The notes: generated by a model from the sequence alone, not told the origin. DNA of 64,000 nt from Aldehydirespirator sp965220485 (GCA_965220485.1 OZ244832.1:2852001-2916000); one strand, 5' to 3'; counted from the first letter of the stretch, positions 27,754-36,188 are shown. Made by a program: numbers and translations.

Positions 27754-28596
27754 TTGGCGACACTCGCTGCGGCCGCCACGCTGAGGGTGCGGGCCGCGGC
27801 CGGGGGTCTGATGGGCAGCGCCATGGCGGCCTCGTGGCCTCGGCATCGGGTGGTGGGCGGCAAGCTGTACCTCACCCATCCCGACGGCTTCGCCTTCCTG
27901 GTGGGGCTGTTCAGCCCCGATGTCGGTCTTATGGCCACCTTCGACGGGCTGGGCCTCACCGCCATCCGCACCGCCGCGGCCACCGCACTGGCCGTGCGGC
28001 ACCTGGCGCCGCCCGACGCCTCAACCGCCGCGGTGTTCGGCACCGGCATCCAGAGCCGGCCCCACCTGCAGGCGCTGGCCCAGGAGCTGCCGCTAAGGGA
28101 TCTGCGGGTGTGGGGGCGCCATCTTGACAAGGCCGAGGACGTCGCGGTGTGGGGCCGGGCCCGAGGCATTCCGGCCCGGGCCGTGGCCGACGCGGACACC
28201 GCGGTGGCCGACGCCCGGGTGGTGGCCACAGTGACCTCCAGCTACACCCCGGTGTTCGACGGAACGCTCCTGGATCCGGCCGCGCTGGTGTGCGCGGTGG
28301 GGTCCACCAAGGCCGACCGCCGCGAGGTGGACACCGCCACCGTGCAGCGGGCCGGCTTCGTGGTGAGCGACAGCGCCGAGGGGGCCCGCACCGAGGCCGG
28401 CGACCTCATCGGTGCCGCGGCCGACGGCATCTTCGACTGGGACAGCCTGGCCGACTTGGCCGACGTGATCGCGGGCACGGTCACCCCGCCGCAGCCCGGC
28501 CGCGGGATCGTGCTGTTCGAGTCCCAAGGCGTGGCATTGCAGGACGTGGTGATAGCCACCCTGGCCCACCAGCGTTCCCAGAGACAACAGAGCTAG
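27754..28596 (+). CDS. Ornithine cyclodeaminase/mu-crystallin family protein, N-terminus missing
   Basis: The 280-residue frame contains most of an OCD/mu-crystallin enzyme (NAD-dependent deamination or ketimine reduction): VVGGKLYLTHPDG, GLGLTAIRTAAATALAVRHL, and the Rossmann motif AAVFGTGIQSRPHLQALAQE, then LLDPAALVCAVGSTKADRRE. The usual first 40-50 residues, including the N-terminal helix that completes the dimer and substrate pocket, are absent: the frame opens directly at ATLAAAATLRVRAAAGGLMG. A break at about 27740 probably removed the start. It overlaps the convergent SnoaL-like relic by four bases. Activity is doubtful. Confidence 0.65.
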   Translation: MATLAAAATLRVRAAAGGLMGSAMAASWPRHRVVGGKLYLTHPDGFAFLVGLFSPDVGLMATFDGLGLTAIRTAAATALAVRHLAPPDASTAAVFGTGIQSRPHLQALAQELPLRDLRVWGRHLDKAEDVAVWGRARGIPARAVADADTAVADARVVATVTSSYTPVFDGTLLDPAALVCAVGSTKADRREVDTATVQRAGFVVSDSAEGARTEAGDLIGAAADGIFDWDSLADLADVIAGTVTPPQPGRGIVLFESQGVALQDVVIATLAHQRSQRQQS

Positions 28597-29055
28597 CGGG
28601 CGCCGAAGGACTGCTGGGGGACTCCCCGCATCAGCGAGAAGTGGCCCTGCACGCCCCGCCAGGGCCCGTCGACGGAGTCCCGCACCAGAACGAACGAGCA
28701 GCGGCCGGGGCGGTCGAAGGGCGTGCCGTCCGGCGCGTAGCCGGTCGATGTCCACGTGACCATCACCGCGGCCATGAGCCGGTCCGGAGACAAGCGGCAA
28801 CGCATCCTGTCGGTCAGCAAGACGAAGACGGTCATGGTCGGCCAGACCTTGCGCCATTGCCCGTTGACGAAGTGCTCCACACCCACCACGTCGGTCCACG
28901 TGCTGAAGCTGTTCACCTCCGGGTCATCATGGCCGCGGCGGCGTCGTAGCGGAGGTTGGCCACATGGCTGGAGAACCGGTCGACCCACTCCTTGAGCGAC
29001 AGTTCGTCGGCGGTCCGGGGCTCGGCGGTCCGGGGCTCGGCGGTCGGGGGGTTCA
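28593..29055 (-). pseudogene. SnoaL-like/NTF2-fold protein with a frameshift
   Basis: The C-terminal frame has NSFSTWTDVVGVEHFVNGQW, then MAAVMVTWTSTGYAPDGTPF and DRPGRCSFVLVRDSVDG, matching NTF2-fold proteins of the SnoaL/ketosteroid-isomerase-like group. The N-terminal part, DELSLKEWVDRFSSHVANLR and YDAAAAMM, is in a different frame and meets a stop near 28920. One indel would join them into about 150 residues. The N-terminus holds AEPRT repeats from a 15-bp duplication. Start ATG at about 29055, directly downstream of the lactone oxidase gene. Confidence 0.6.
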
Positions 29056-29085
29056 TGGTGGAAGTCCTGCCCCGTTCTCAGTCCC

Positions 29086-30411
29086 TCAGACGATCGGCCC
29101 GAGGACCCTATCGGTGTAGCTGTTGGAGAAAGTCCCCGCCGGGTCGAGCTCGGACCGGACCCGCTGGAACTGCTCCCACTCCGGATACAGCGGGGCCAGG
29201 GACCTGTGGTCGTGGAAGTGAAGCTTGCCCCAGTGGGGTCGGCCCCCGTAGTCGGCTGCGATGGCCTCCACCCCCTGGAAGTAGGCCAGATACGGAGTAC
29301 CGGTGTAGACGTGGCAGGCAAACCAGCCGGTGTCGCGGCCGTACGCGGTGGACAGCGGGATGTCGTCGGCGGCCGACACCCGGACCTCGATCGGGAAGGT
29401 GACCGGCGACGGCAGGCTGCGGGCCAGAGCCACAACCCGGCGGACGGCCTCGGGCACCGCCGCGAGCGGAACGGCGTACTCCATCTCGTAGAAGCGCACA
29501 AACCGCCTCGACACGAGCACCCGGTGGCTGGCGTCCACAAACTCCCGCCGGACCGCAGCTCCCCGAGCCATCCTGGCCACCGTCGAAACCAGCGACGGGA
29601 AGCGCCGGACCGTGCGGTTCGCCAGCCCGAACACCACGTTCTCGTACAAGATCTTGTCCCGGGCCCGGACCAGCGGGTGCTGGGGGCGGCGGGGCTCGTC
29701 GGTGCGGTTGTTGCGCTTGACGTGGGCATGGCGAGATCGCGGCATCCAGAACAACTCCATGTGGTCGTGGTCGGCCACATGCTGCTCCAAGCCGTCCAGC
29801 AACTCGTCCAGCGGCTCGACGGTCTCGGTGGCGTGCAGATCGAAGGCAGGCACGCATTGCAGGGTCATGCGGGTGACGATGCCAAGCGCCCCGACTCCCA
29901 CCCGAGCCACCCGCAACAGATCGGGGCGCTCGTGCTCGTCGCAGTGAATCAGCTCGCCCCGTCCGTCGACGATATCCATGCCGACGATGGTGGTGGACAG
30001 GTTGCCCAGCCCCAGTCCCGTGCCGTGGGTGGCAGTGGCGGTGGCCCCGGCCAGCGACTGGCGGTCGATGTCGCCCAGGTTGGGCAGGGCCAGCCCAGCC
30101 GCGTCGAGCCGGCGGTTGAGGGCATGAAGGCGAATGCCGGCCTGCACGGTGACCCGGCCCCGGGCCGCATCGATGGACTCGACCTCGGAGAGCCGATCCA
30201 GCGACACCAGGAGTCCCGAAGTGCAGGCCGCGTCGGTGAAGGAGTGACCAGCACCCACCGCCTTAACGGCCAGTCCGGTGTCGGCGGCCCGCCGCACGAT
30301 GGCGGCCACCTCCTCGGGCGAGCCCGGCTTGAGAATCTCCCGAGGGACGCACACCTGGTTGCCAGCCCAGTTGCGAAACGTGGCGACGCGGCGAGGAGTT
30401 GCCAAAGCCAT
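29086..30411 (-). CDS. FAD-linked sugar-1,4-lactone oxidase family protein (ALO/gulonolactone oxidase-like)
   Basis: A 441-residue VAO/PCMH flavoprotein with a C-terminal ALO domain. VKAVGAGHSFTDAACTSG contains the His-bearing loop that can hold FAD covalently, LSTTIVGMDIVDGRGELIHC completes the FAD domain, and GRPHWGKLHFHDHRSLAPLY is the HWGK active-site motif of aldonolactone oxidases. The start at 30411 is five bases after the D-threonine-aldolase-like stop, so the two genes are translationally linked. The family oxidises sugar lactones or related alcohols using oxygen; the exact substrate is not predictable. Confidence 0.85.
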   Translation of the reverse strand: MALATPRRVATFRNWAGNQVCVPREILKPGSPEEVAAIVRRAADTGLAVKAVGAGHSFTDAACTSGLLVSLDRLSEVESIDAARGRVTVQAGIRLHALNRRLDAAGLALPNLGDIDRQSLAGATATATHGTGLGLGNLSTTIVGMDIVDGRGELIHCDEHERPDLLRVARVGVGALGIVTRMTLQCVPAFDLHATETVEPLDELLDGLEQHVADHDHMELFWMPRSRHAHVKRNNRTDEPRRPQHPLVRARDKILYENVVFGLANRTVRRFPSLVSTVARMARGAAVRREFVDASHRVLVSRRFVRFYEMEYAVPLAAVPEAVRRVVALARSLPSPVTFPIEVRVSAADDIPLSTAYGRDTGWFACHVYTGTPYLAYFQGVEAIAADYGGRPHWGKLHFHDHRSLAPLYPEWEQFQRVRSELDPAGTFSNSYTDRVLGPIV

Positions 30412-30416
30412 TGCGG

Positions 30417-31427
30417 TCACCAGTGACGTAGATCGACGGCCCAACAGTCAACCACAGCCTCGCCGTCCACCACCCAGTAACGCTCGTGGCGGGCCACGGT
30501 CGGATCCAGATGCCCTGGCAACAGCCGGACCCGGTCACCAACAACCAGCGTGCCGCTCGGGTCATGCAGGGTGGTGTGCTCGTCGGAGCAGAACGCCACC
30601 TCGCCGCCGGGCCACGACGGCGGCCCGTGGTCCATGCCGAAGGCCTTGAGGCCGGCGTCGACCACCGCCCACCCCCCAGGGCTGATCGAGACCACAGACG
30701 CCAGCACCGACACCGCGACACGGAACGGGCTGTCGAGGCGGGCGTAGTCGGTGTCGAGCAGGCAGTACGAGCCAGCCTGGAGTTCGGTCACCCACCGGTT
30801 CACTGCGTAGGTGCCGGTGCCTCCGCCCGACACAACGTCACCTCCCACCGCGGCGTGGGCCTCGACGAGGAGTTCCATCGACGCCTGCACCTGGGATGCC
30901 TTCGTGTCAGGGCCGGCCATCATCAAGTGTCCCTCATAGCCCATGACGCCCCGGACCCCGAGCCCCACAGCCCGGGCCGCATCGGCGAGGCGTCCGGCGT
31001 CGGCCGGATCGCAGCCGCAGCGCATCAGCCCGACGTTGACGTCGATCAGCACCTCGGTGACGCCCCCGCGGACCGCGGCGGCGACGGTGGCGTCGGAGTC
31101 AACGGCGACGGTGACGCGATGGCCGTCATCGGCGAGCCGCCCCAGCCGGGACACGTCCAGAACCTCGTTGGCCAGCAGCAAGTCGCGTCCGAGTCCGGCC
31201 GCGGCCAGACCCTCCATCTCACGGACGGTGGCGGCACAGAAGTTCTCATGGCCGGCATCGGCGAGGATCCGGGCGATCGCCGTGGACTTGAACGCCTTGA
31301 CATGGGGCCGGAGCGACGGGCCGGGCCAGGCCGCCGACATGGCAGCCACGTTGGCTTCAAACACGCTGCGCTCCACGACCAAGCTCGGCGTCGGAAGCCG
31401 GTCGACTGCCTGCGGCTCCGTCCTCAT
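30417..31427 (-). CDS. PLP-dependent alanine racemase-like/D-threonine aldolase family protein (DSD1 type)
   Basis: A 336-residue fold-type III PLP enzyme. RLPTPSLVVERSVFEANVAA and LRPHVKAFKSTAIARILADA (with PLP-binding Lys) form the N-terminal barrel, GVMGYEGHLMMAGPDTKA and VSGGGTGTYAVNRWVTELQA bind phosphate, and CSDEHTTLH and LLPGHLDPTVARHERYWVVD form the C-terminal metal-site domain typical of D-threonine aldolase and D-serine dehydratase. Likely reactions are aldol cleavage or dehydration of a D-hydroxyamino acid. Transcribed together with the lactone oxidase. The divergent LLM gene starts 48 bases away. Confidence 0.83.
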   Translation of the reverse strand: MRTEPQAVDRLPTPSLVVERSVFEANVAAMSAAWPGPSLRPHVKAFKSTAIARILADAGHENFCAATVREMEGLAAAGLGRDLLLANEVLDVSRLGRLADDGHRVTVAVDSDATVAAAVRGGVTEVLIDVNVGLMRCGCDPADAGRLADAARAVGLGVRGVMGYEGHLMMAGPDTKASQVQASMELLVEAHAAVGGDVVSGGGTGTYAVNRWVTELQAGSYCLLDTDYARLDSPFRVAVSVLASVVSISPGGWAVVDAGLKAFGMDHGPPSWPGGEVAFCSDEHTTLHDPSGTLVVGDRVRLLPGHLDPTVARHERYWVVDGEAVVDCWAVDLRHW

Positions 31428-31458
31428 GGGGAGGGTCCGTTCACGCGCCGATCAAGAT

Positions 31459-31470
31459 GCGGTATACAGG
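31459..31470 (+). promoter_or_regulatory. CGGTATACAG site immediately before the LLM oxidoreductase start
   Basis: GTATAC at 31462-31467 lies eight bases before the ATG at 31475. If TATACA is a -10 hexamer, transcription would begin at or next to the start codon, giving a leaderless mRNA; TTCACG at 31440-31445 would be a -35 with 17-base spacing. As an operator it would block that promoter and the divergent one. Confidence 0.5.
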
Positions 31471-31474
31471 CATC

Positions 31475-32452
31475 ATGACGCTTACCCGGTTCGGGTTCAA
31501 CATTCCCAGCTTCACCTACCCCGGCGTGGACTACTCCGACATGTTCAGCGCGGTGTGCGCGGCCGCGGCCACCGCCGAGAACAGCGGGTTCGACTCGCTT
31601 TGGGTGATGGACCACTTCCACCAGATCCCGCCCATGGGCTCGGCCGACGAGCCCATGCTGGAGCCCTACACCCTGCTGGCCGCCCTGGCCCCCTGGACCC
31701 GCACCGCTCGGCTGGGCGCGCTGGTGACCGGCGTGACCTACCGCAACCCGGCTCTGCTGGCCAAGACCGTGACCACCCTCGACATCGTGTCGAGCGGGCG
31801 GGCGGTGCTCGGCATCGGCGCCGCATGGTTCGAGGCCGAGCACGTCGCCTACGGCTACGACTTCTTGCCGGTGGGCGAGCGCATGCACCGGCTGGAGGAC
31901 GCGGTGCAGATCTGCCGGGCCATGTTCGGTGGCGGACCGGCCACGATGGCGGGCAAGCGCCACCACATCGACGAGGCCCTGAACCGGCCCCGGCCCATCA
32001 CTCCGGGCGGGCCGCCGATACTGGTGGGCGGAGGCGGGGAGCAGCGCACGCTGGCCATCGCGGCCCGTCACGCCGACGCCTGCAACATCTTCGGTGACCC
32101 GGCGGGAATTCGCCACAAGCTGGACGTACTCGAAGCCCACTGCGAGCGGGCCGGCCGGGACCCGGCCGAGATCTCCAAGACCCGGCTGGGCGCGCTGGTC
32201 ATGGCCGACACCGCCGCCGACGCGGCCCGTCTCGGCGCCGAACTGCGATCCAGGCGCAACATGAGCATGGACAAGTATCAGGGCTACGCCATCGAAGGAG
32301 ACCGCGACGCCGTGTGCGAGCAGGTGGCGGCGTTGTTCGACGCCGGGCTCGACGGGCTGATCTTCAACATGCACGACTCCACCGACCTCGGCGCCATCGC
32401 CGAAGCGGGGATGGTGCTGCGCGACAACTTCGGCTCCGGCGCCTCGCAGTGA
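31475..32452 (+). CDS. LLM-class (luciferase-like) F420-dependent-type oxidoreductase
   Basis: A complete 325-residue LLM enzyme. TRFGFNIPSFTYPGVDYSDM, FDSLWVMDHFHQIPP, TARLGALVTGVTYRNPALLA and VVLGIG-type VLGIGAAWFEAEHVAYGYD are the standard barrel segments, and PPILVGGGGEQRTLAIAARH precedes the cofactor-binding end. Actinobacterial members usually use F420; a flavin cannot be excluded from sequence alone. No ribosome site is seen upstream, consistent with a leaderless start after the CGGTATACAG element. An MFS transporter follows 49 bases later. Confidence 0.85.
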   Translation: MTLTRFGFNIPSFTYPGVDYSDMFSAVCAAAATAENSGFDSLWVMDHFHQIPPMGSADEPMLEPYTLLAALAPWTRTARLGALVTGVTYRNPALLAKTVTTLDIVSSGRAVLGIGAAWFEAEHVAYGYDFLPVGERMHRLEDAVQICRAMFGGGPATMAGKRHHIDEALNRPRPITPGGPPILVGGGGEQRTLAIAARHADACNIFGDPAGIRHKLDVLEAHCERAGRDPAEISKTRLGALVMADTAADAARLGAELRSRRNMSMDKYQGYAIEGDRDAVCEQVAALFDAGLDGLIFNMHDSTDLGAIAEAGMVLRDNFGSGASQ

Positions 32453-32501
32453 GTGTCGCCCACCGCGGCGGACCCGGCAGCCAGCGAACACGAGCCCTTC
32501 C

Positions 32502-33707
32502 GTGACCCAGACTGCCGGCGACGAGTTCCGCAGCGAGCCGGCGCGACCGGCCATCTCGCTGGTCTCTTCGGTGTCATCGCAGACGGCGGCGATGTTCCCG
32601 GCGTTCGGGCTGGGCGCGCTGGCCCTGCAGATGGGCGACGACCTCGGCTTCAGCGAAGCCGGGCTGGGCTCGGCGGTGGCCGTCTTCTTCCTGCTGGCCG
32701 CGGTGACCTCCCCCCACGCCGGAACGCTCACCGACCGGCTCGGGCCCCAGCGATCCCTGAGAGCGGCCAACATCCTCAGCGGCCTGGCCCTGCTGGGGGT
32801 GGCCACCGTCGTGCGCTCCTACTGGCTGCTGCTGGCCGCGCTGGCCGTCGGGGCGATCGGGCTGACCATCGCCGGTCCCGGCACCAAGACCATGGTGGCC
32901 AGGGGCGTGGAGGTGCGCCGCCATGGCCTGGCCTTCGGCATCCAGGCCGCGGCCGTGCCGCTGTCGGTGCTCCTGGCCGGTCTGGCCGTGCCCGCCGTAG
33001 GGCACACGCTGGGATGGCGCTGGGCATTCGGGTTCGCGGTGGCCGTGCCGCTGGCCGGGCTGGTGCTGGCACCGCCGTACCGGGCTCGGCCGGGTCACAC
33101 AGTCAGGACCGGGGGCGCGGCCCGGGGCCTGAGCAAGATCGACTACGGGCCGCTGAACCTGATCGGGCTGGCCGCGGCGCTGGGCTCGGCCGCGGCCACC
33201 ACCATGGCTGCGTTCTTCGTGTCGGCGGCCACCGAGGCCGACTTGGCCGAGGGCCTGGCCGGAGGCCTGCTGGCCGTGGCCAGCGGCCTGCCCATAGCGA
33301 CCAGGATCGCGGCGGGATATGCGGCCGACCGCTTCGAGTCCGGCCACCTGCGGATCGTGTCGCTGCTGCTCGGGACGAGCACGCTGGGCTATCTGGCCGC
33401 GGCCACCGGCTCGAAGGTCCTAGTCCCGGTGGGAGCGATGTTCGCGCTAGGAGTCGGATGGGCCTGGAGCGGCCTGATGGTCCACTCCGTGATCCGGGCC
33501 TACCGGGACTCGCCCGGCGCGGCCACCGGCATGACGTCCGGCGGACTCAACGTCGGAGGCGTGGTCGGCCCGTTCACCTTCGGCCTGCTGGCGGACCGGG
33601 TCTCCTACACCGCCGGGTTCCTGATGATCGCGGCCTGCGCCCTGCTGGCCGCCCTGGCCGCCGACGCCGGCCGGCGACGCCTGATCCGCATGGGCGCCAA
33701 CCCCTAA
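32502..33707 (+). CDS. MFS transporter
   Basis: A 401-residue major facilitator with about 12 hydrophobic segments. TLTDRLGPQRS between helices 2 and 3 matches the family loop G(x3)DR(x)G(x)R, and YAADRFESGHLRI is its repeat in the second half. GTG start. It belongs to the same architecture as the two other MFS genes in this window (51014, 56346). Its place after the LLM gene suggests uptake or export of the compound that enzyme acts on; direction and substrate cannot be read from sequence. Confidence 0.82.
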   Translation: MTQTAGDEFRSEPARPAISLVSSVSSQTAAMFPAFGLGALALQMGDDLGFSEAGLGSAVAVFFLLAAVTSPHAGTLTDRLGPQRSLRAANILSGLALLGVATVVRSYWLLLAALAVGAIGLTIAGPGTKTMVARGVEVRRHGLAFGIQAAAVPLSVLLAGLAVPAVGHTLGWRWAFGFAVAVPLAGLVLAPPYRARPGHTVRTGGAARGLSKIDYGPLNLIGLAAALGSAAATTMAAFFVSAATEADLAEGLAGGLLAVASGLPIATRIAAGYAADRFESGHLRIVSLLLGTSTLGYLAAATGSKVLVPVGAMFALGVGWAWSGLMVHSVIRAYRDSPGAATGMTSGGLNVGGVVGPFTFGLLADRVSYTAGFLMIAACALLAALAADAGRRRLIRMGANP

Positions 33708-33766
33708 CTGCCGCTTCTTAGAGGCCAAGCGGATAGGCCGTTGTGCACGAGGATCTCACGAACACG

Positions 33767-33880
33767 CTGAGCGAGGCCGTGGCCCGAGCGGCCCGTGAGC
33801 GCAGCGAACAAGAGCGGGAATCACGACGTTTCATCGCGATGCGGTCACACCTATCCGCGCTGCCTCTTAGCCTCCGAGAA
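33767..33880 (-). repeat. Modular interspersed repeat, copy at 33.8 kb (long form)
   Basis: In minus orientation this copy shows modules in order: A (CTAAGAGGCAGCGCGGATAG, ending near 33870), B (CGCATCGCGATGAAACG) and the C core (CCCGCTCTTGTTCGCTGCGC...GGCCTCG). It ties together pieces seen alone elsewhere, for instance the A module at 36540 and 58884. Confidence 0.8.
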
Positions 33881-33881
33881 C

Positions 33882-33921
33882 TCTGCAATATGGTTGTCTG
33901 GCAGTCTGCGATATGGTTGTC
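33882..33921 (+). promoter_or_regulatory. Two 17-bp direct repeats upstream of the DUF4143 ATPase
   Basis: TCTGCAATATGGTTGTC (33882-33898) and TCTGCGATATGGTTGTC (33905-33921) differ at one base and are spaced 23 bases apart, about two helical turns. They lie 52-91 bases before the ATPase start in an AT-richer stretch, as expected of tandem operator sites. Confidence 0.4.
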
Positions 33922-33972
33922 AATAGTCCTGCAAAGTGGCATGCACGGGTTGGCTGGCGCTAGACTCGGGCC

Positions 33973-35268
33973 ATGATGAGAGAGACGGGCCAGCCTGGGC
34001 CGCTGACTCCCGGAGGCTATCTGCCGCGCGTCGCGGACGGCCTTGTGAGCGAAGCGCTGGCCACCGCTCCAATAGTCGTGGTGGAAGGGGCCAAGGGCTG
34101 CGGCAAGTCCTGGACCGGCCTGCGCCACGCCCAGAGCCAGGTCCGCCTCGACGACGACCCCGGCACTTTGGAGGCAGCGATCCTGTGGCCCGAGAGAGTG
34201 CTCGACGGTGCCCGCCCCCGGCTGGTGGACGAGTGGCAGTTCGCGCCCGGCCTGTGGAACCGCGCCCGCCATGTGGTCGACGCCGACCACCGGCGCGGCC
34301 ATTTCATCTTCACCGGATCGGCGCATCCGCCCGACGACCGCACGCGCCATTCCGGCGCGGGCCGCGTGACGAGGGTGCGGATGCGCCCCATGTCCCTCAC
34401 AGAGACGGGCGAGTCCACCGCCGAGGTCTCGCTCGCCTCTCTGCTCGACGGCGAGGACTGCTCGGCCGCGCAACCCGACGCCACGGTCGGCGATGTGGTG
34501 GAGGCGCTGTGCCGCGGCGGATGGCCCAGGCATCTCGGCCAACCGGTAGCCAGGTCGCAGGCAATGTGCCGCGCCTACCTGCAGGAGGTGGCCCGGGCCG
34601 ACATCCCCCGCCTGGGGCGCACACTGCACGACCCGGAGCGAGTGCTGAGGCTGGTGTACTCGCTGAGCCGCAACATCGCCACCGCAGCCACGAGCACAAC
34701 CCTGTCTCACGACATCGCGGGAGACGACGCCCCGTCGCGCCGGGCTGTCGCCGACTACCTCGTGGCGCTCAGGCGTGTGTTCATCGTGGAGGACGCGCCC
34801 GCGTGGGTCACGCACCTCAAGTCCAGGGCAAGGCTGCGCCGCTCCCCCAAGCGGCATTTCGTGGACCCGTCGCTGGCGACCGCAGCCCTGCGGGCCGGAC
34901 CCGAGCGGCTGTGGCGCGAGCCGAGCTACCTGGGCCAGGCCTTCGAGTCGCTGGCCGTGCGAGACCTGCGCATCTACGCCGAAGCGCATGACGCCACCGT
35001 CCACCACTACCGCGACAGCAACGGTCACGAACTCGACGCCGTTGTGGAGCACGGAGACGGGCGTTGGCTGGCCGTCGAGATCAAGCTCGGATCCGGGCCT
35101 CAGCTGGACAGTGCCGCGCGGTCGCTGACCAGAGCCTGCGAGCAGATCGACACGTCCAAGGTCGGCGAGCCGGCCAAGAGACTGGTCCTCACCGCCTCGG
35201 GCTACGGCTACGAGCGCCCCGACGGTGTAACCGTCCTGCCCATCACCGCCCTAGGAGGCTGGTGTTAA
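33973..35268 (+). CDS. AAA ATPase with DUF4143 and nuclease-like C-terminus
   Basis: A 431-residue protein of the AAA_14/DUF4143 group. Walker A is VVVEGAKGCGKSWTG (near residue 40), Walker B region is GARPRLVDEWQ, sensor FIFTGSAH. The C-terminal DUF4143 part ends in NGHELDAVVEHGDGRWLAVE and IKLGSG, a PD-(D/E)xK-like pattern. The family is common in mobile and host-associated genomes; a function is not established. The last residues are altered: a 107-bp miniature transposon sits at the CTAG in the penultimate codons, so the protein now ends ALGGWC, while removing the insertions would give ALGP and a stop. Confidence 0.8.
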   Translation: MMRETGQPGPLTPGGYLPRVADGLVSEALATAPIVVVEGAKGCGKSWTGLRHAQSQVRLDDDPGTLEAAILWPERVLDGARPRLVDEWQFAPGLWNRARHVVDADHRRGHFIFTGSAHPPDDRTRHSGAGRVTRVRMRPMSLTETGESTAEVSLASLLDGEDCSAAQPDATVGDVVEALCRGGWPRHLGQPVARSQAMCRAYLQEVARADIPRLGRTLHDPERVLRLVYSLSRNIATAATSTTLSHDIAGDDAPSRRAVADYLVALRRVFIVEDAPAWVTHLKSRARLRRSPKRHFVDPSLATAALRAGPERLWREPSYLGQAFESLAVRDLRIYAEAHDATVHHYRDSNGHELDAVVEHGDGRWLAVEIKLGSGPQLDSAARSLTRACEQIDTSKVGEPAKRLVLTASGYGYERPDGVTVLPITALGGWC

Positions 35269-35357
35269 ATGGCAATTTGCCACAATCCGCAAGTTGCTGA
35301 CCTGGGGTTTTGTGACCGCAAAACCCCCATTTCGGGAGTTTGGCACCAGCCACCTAG
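35251..35357 (+). mobile_element. 107-bp CTAG-flanked miniature transposon (MITE), type 1, copy A
   Basis: The element runs from CTAG at 35251 to CTAG at 35354-35357. Its ends are inverted: GAGGCTGGTGTTAAA on the left against TTTGGCACCAGCCAC on the right. It matches the reverse complement of 62699-62805 almost base for base. No coding capacity. CTAG is the probable 4-bp target duplication, as known for the IS701 (YTAR) and some IS5 groups. It overlaps the last codons of the DUF4143 ATPase gene. Confidence 0.85.
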
Positions 35358-35460
35358 GAGACTGCTGAGTAAGTCACAAATTGCTAGTTTCGTGATCATA
35401 AAACCCCAGGTCAGAGGCTTGTGGGTTGGCCGAAATCGGCATTACTCAGCAGTCTCCTAG
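35354..35460 (+). mobile_element. 107-bp CTAG-flanked miniature transposon, type 2, abutting copy A
   Basis: Starts at the same CTAG (35354) that ends copy A and finishes at CTAG 35457-35460. The inverted ends are perfect over 19 bases including the target: CTAGGAGACTGCTGAGTAA and its complement at 35442-35460. Total length equals type 1, and both hold an internal AAAACCCCAGGTCAG word, so they are relatives with different ends. Two insertions at one CTAG explain the head-to-tail arrangement. Confidence 0.85.
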
Positions 35461-35599
35461 GCCCCTGAACCGGGCCGCGGAGCCTGCGATACGCCGACAC
35501 CTGCGGTGATCGCGCACTCCGCCGATGCCGCATTCGTCGCACGCGATCGTCAGCCGCGACCCCGAAGCTGCGGGCGGGGGACAGGGGCCACAGGGACAG

Positions 35600-35740
35600 G
35601 TGCCACCTCCTCGCGGTGAGGCGTTGTGTCTCCCGCTCTTGTTCGCTGCGCTCACGGGCCACTCGGGCCACGGCCTCGCTCATCGCCCCGCCGATCTCGT
35701 ACATGAATCGCGGCCTCTCCGCTCGGCCTCTGAGCCAGCC
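35600..35740 (+). repeat. Modular interspersed repeat, copy at 35.6 kb
   Basis: B-like module (GCCACCTCCTCGCGGTGAGG), core C module from about 35631 to 35685 and a D-type tail with CTCCGCTCGGCCTC (35717-35730). The C-terminal codons of the reverse SRPBCC gene read through the core, so that protein ends in residues (DERGRGPSGP) contributed by the repeat. Between 35461 and 35600 I see no gene. Confidence 0.75.
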
Positions 35741-36188
35741 GGGCCTCGAAGTGGCTCCGTATGCGCTGCAGTTCTTCCTCCAGGTCCTGCTGCAGCCAGT
35801 TGCGGGCGTAACGCTCTATCAGCGGGCCGGAGGGGCCCTTGAACCGGAAGCGGTAGCTGTGGGTGACTAGAGAGCCTCCATCGACGGGCTCGACCACGAA
35901 CCCGCCCCGCATCCACACCAACCGGTCGGCCAACCACGGGCCGGCGCTCTCGAACGTGACCGACCTCCAGCGGTCGAGCTTGACGGACTGCCGCTGCTTG
36001 GGGCTGCGAATCCCTCGAAATCGACCCCGGAACACCACAAGCCCGTTGCCGTCGGCGTCGAGGGACGGGTTCTCGTAGACCTTGACGATCTTGCGGTCCG
36101 CCGCCATGTAGGCGCGCAAGTTGCAGACGAGCTCCAACACCTCCCGGGGCGTCGCGCCCACCTGGACCGAGCCCTCCGCCGACAACAT
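35652..36188 (-). CDS. SRPBCC family protein (polyketide cyclase/lipid transport-like)
   Basis: A helix-grip SRPBCC protein: EGSVQVGATPREVLELVCNL, VVFRGRFRGIRSPKQRQSVK and MRGGFVVEPVDGGSLVTHSY, then the long C-terminal helix LIERYARNWLQQDLEEELQR. Such proteins bind hydrophobic ligands. The 178-residue length includes a C-terminal extension of about 25 residues derived from the interspersed repeat, so the native stop has probably been lost. The ATG at 36188 is chosen since it starts the conserved strand; a GTG/ATG 18 bases upstream is possible. Confidence 0.7.
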   Translation of the reverse strand: MLSAEGSVQVGATPREVLELVCNLRAYMAADRKIVKVYENPSLDADGNGLVVFRGRFRGIRSPKQRQSVKLDRWRSVTFESAGPWLADRLVWMRGGFVVEPVDGGSLVTHSYRFRFKGPSGPLIERYARNWLQQDLEEELQRIRSHFEARLAQRPSGEAAIHVRDRRGDERGRGPSGP

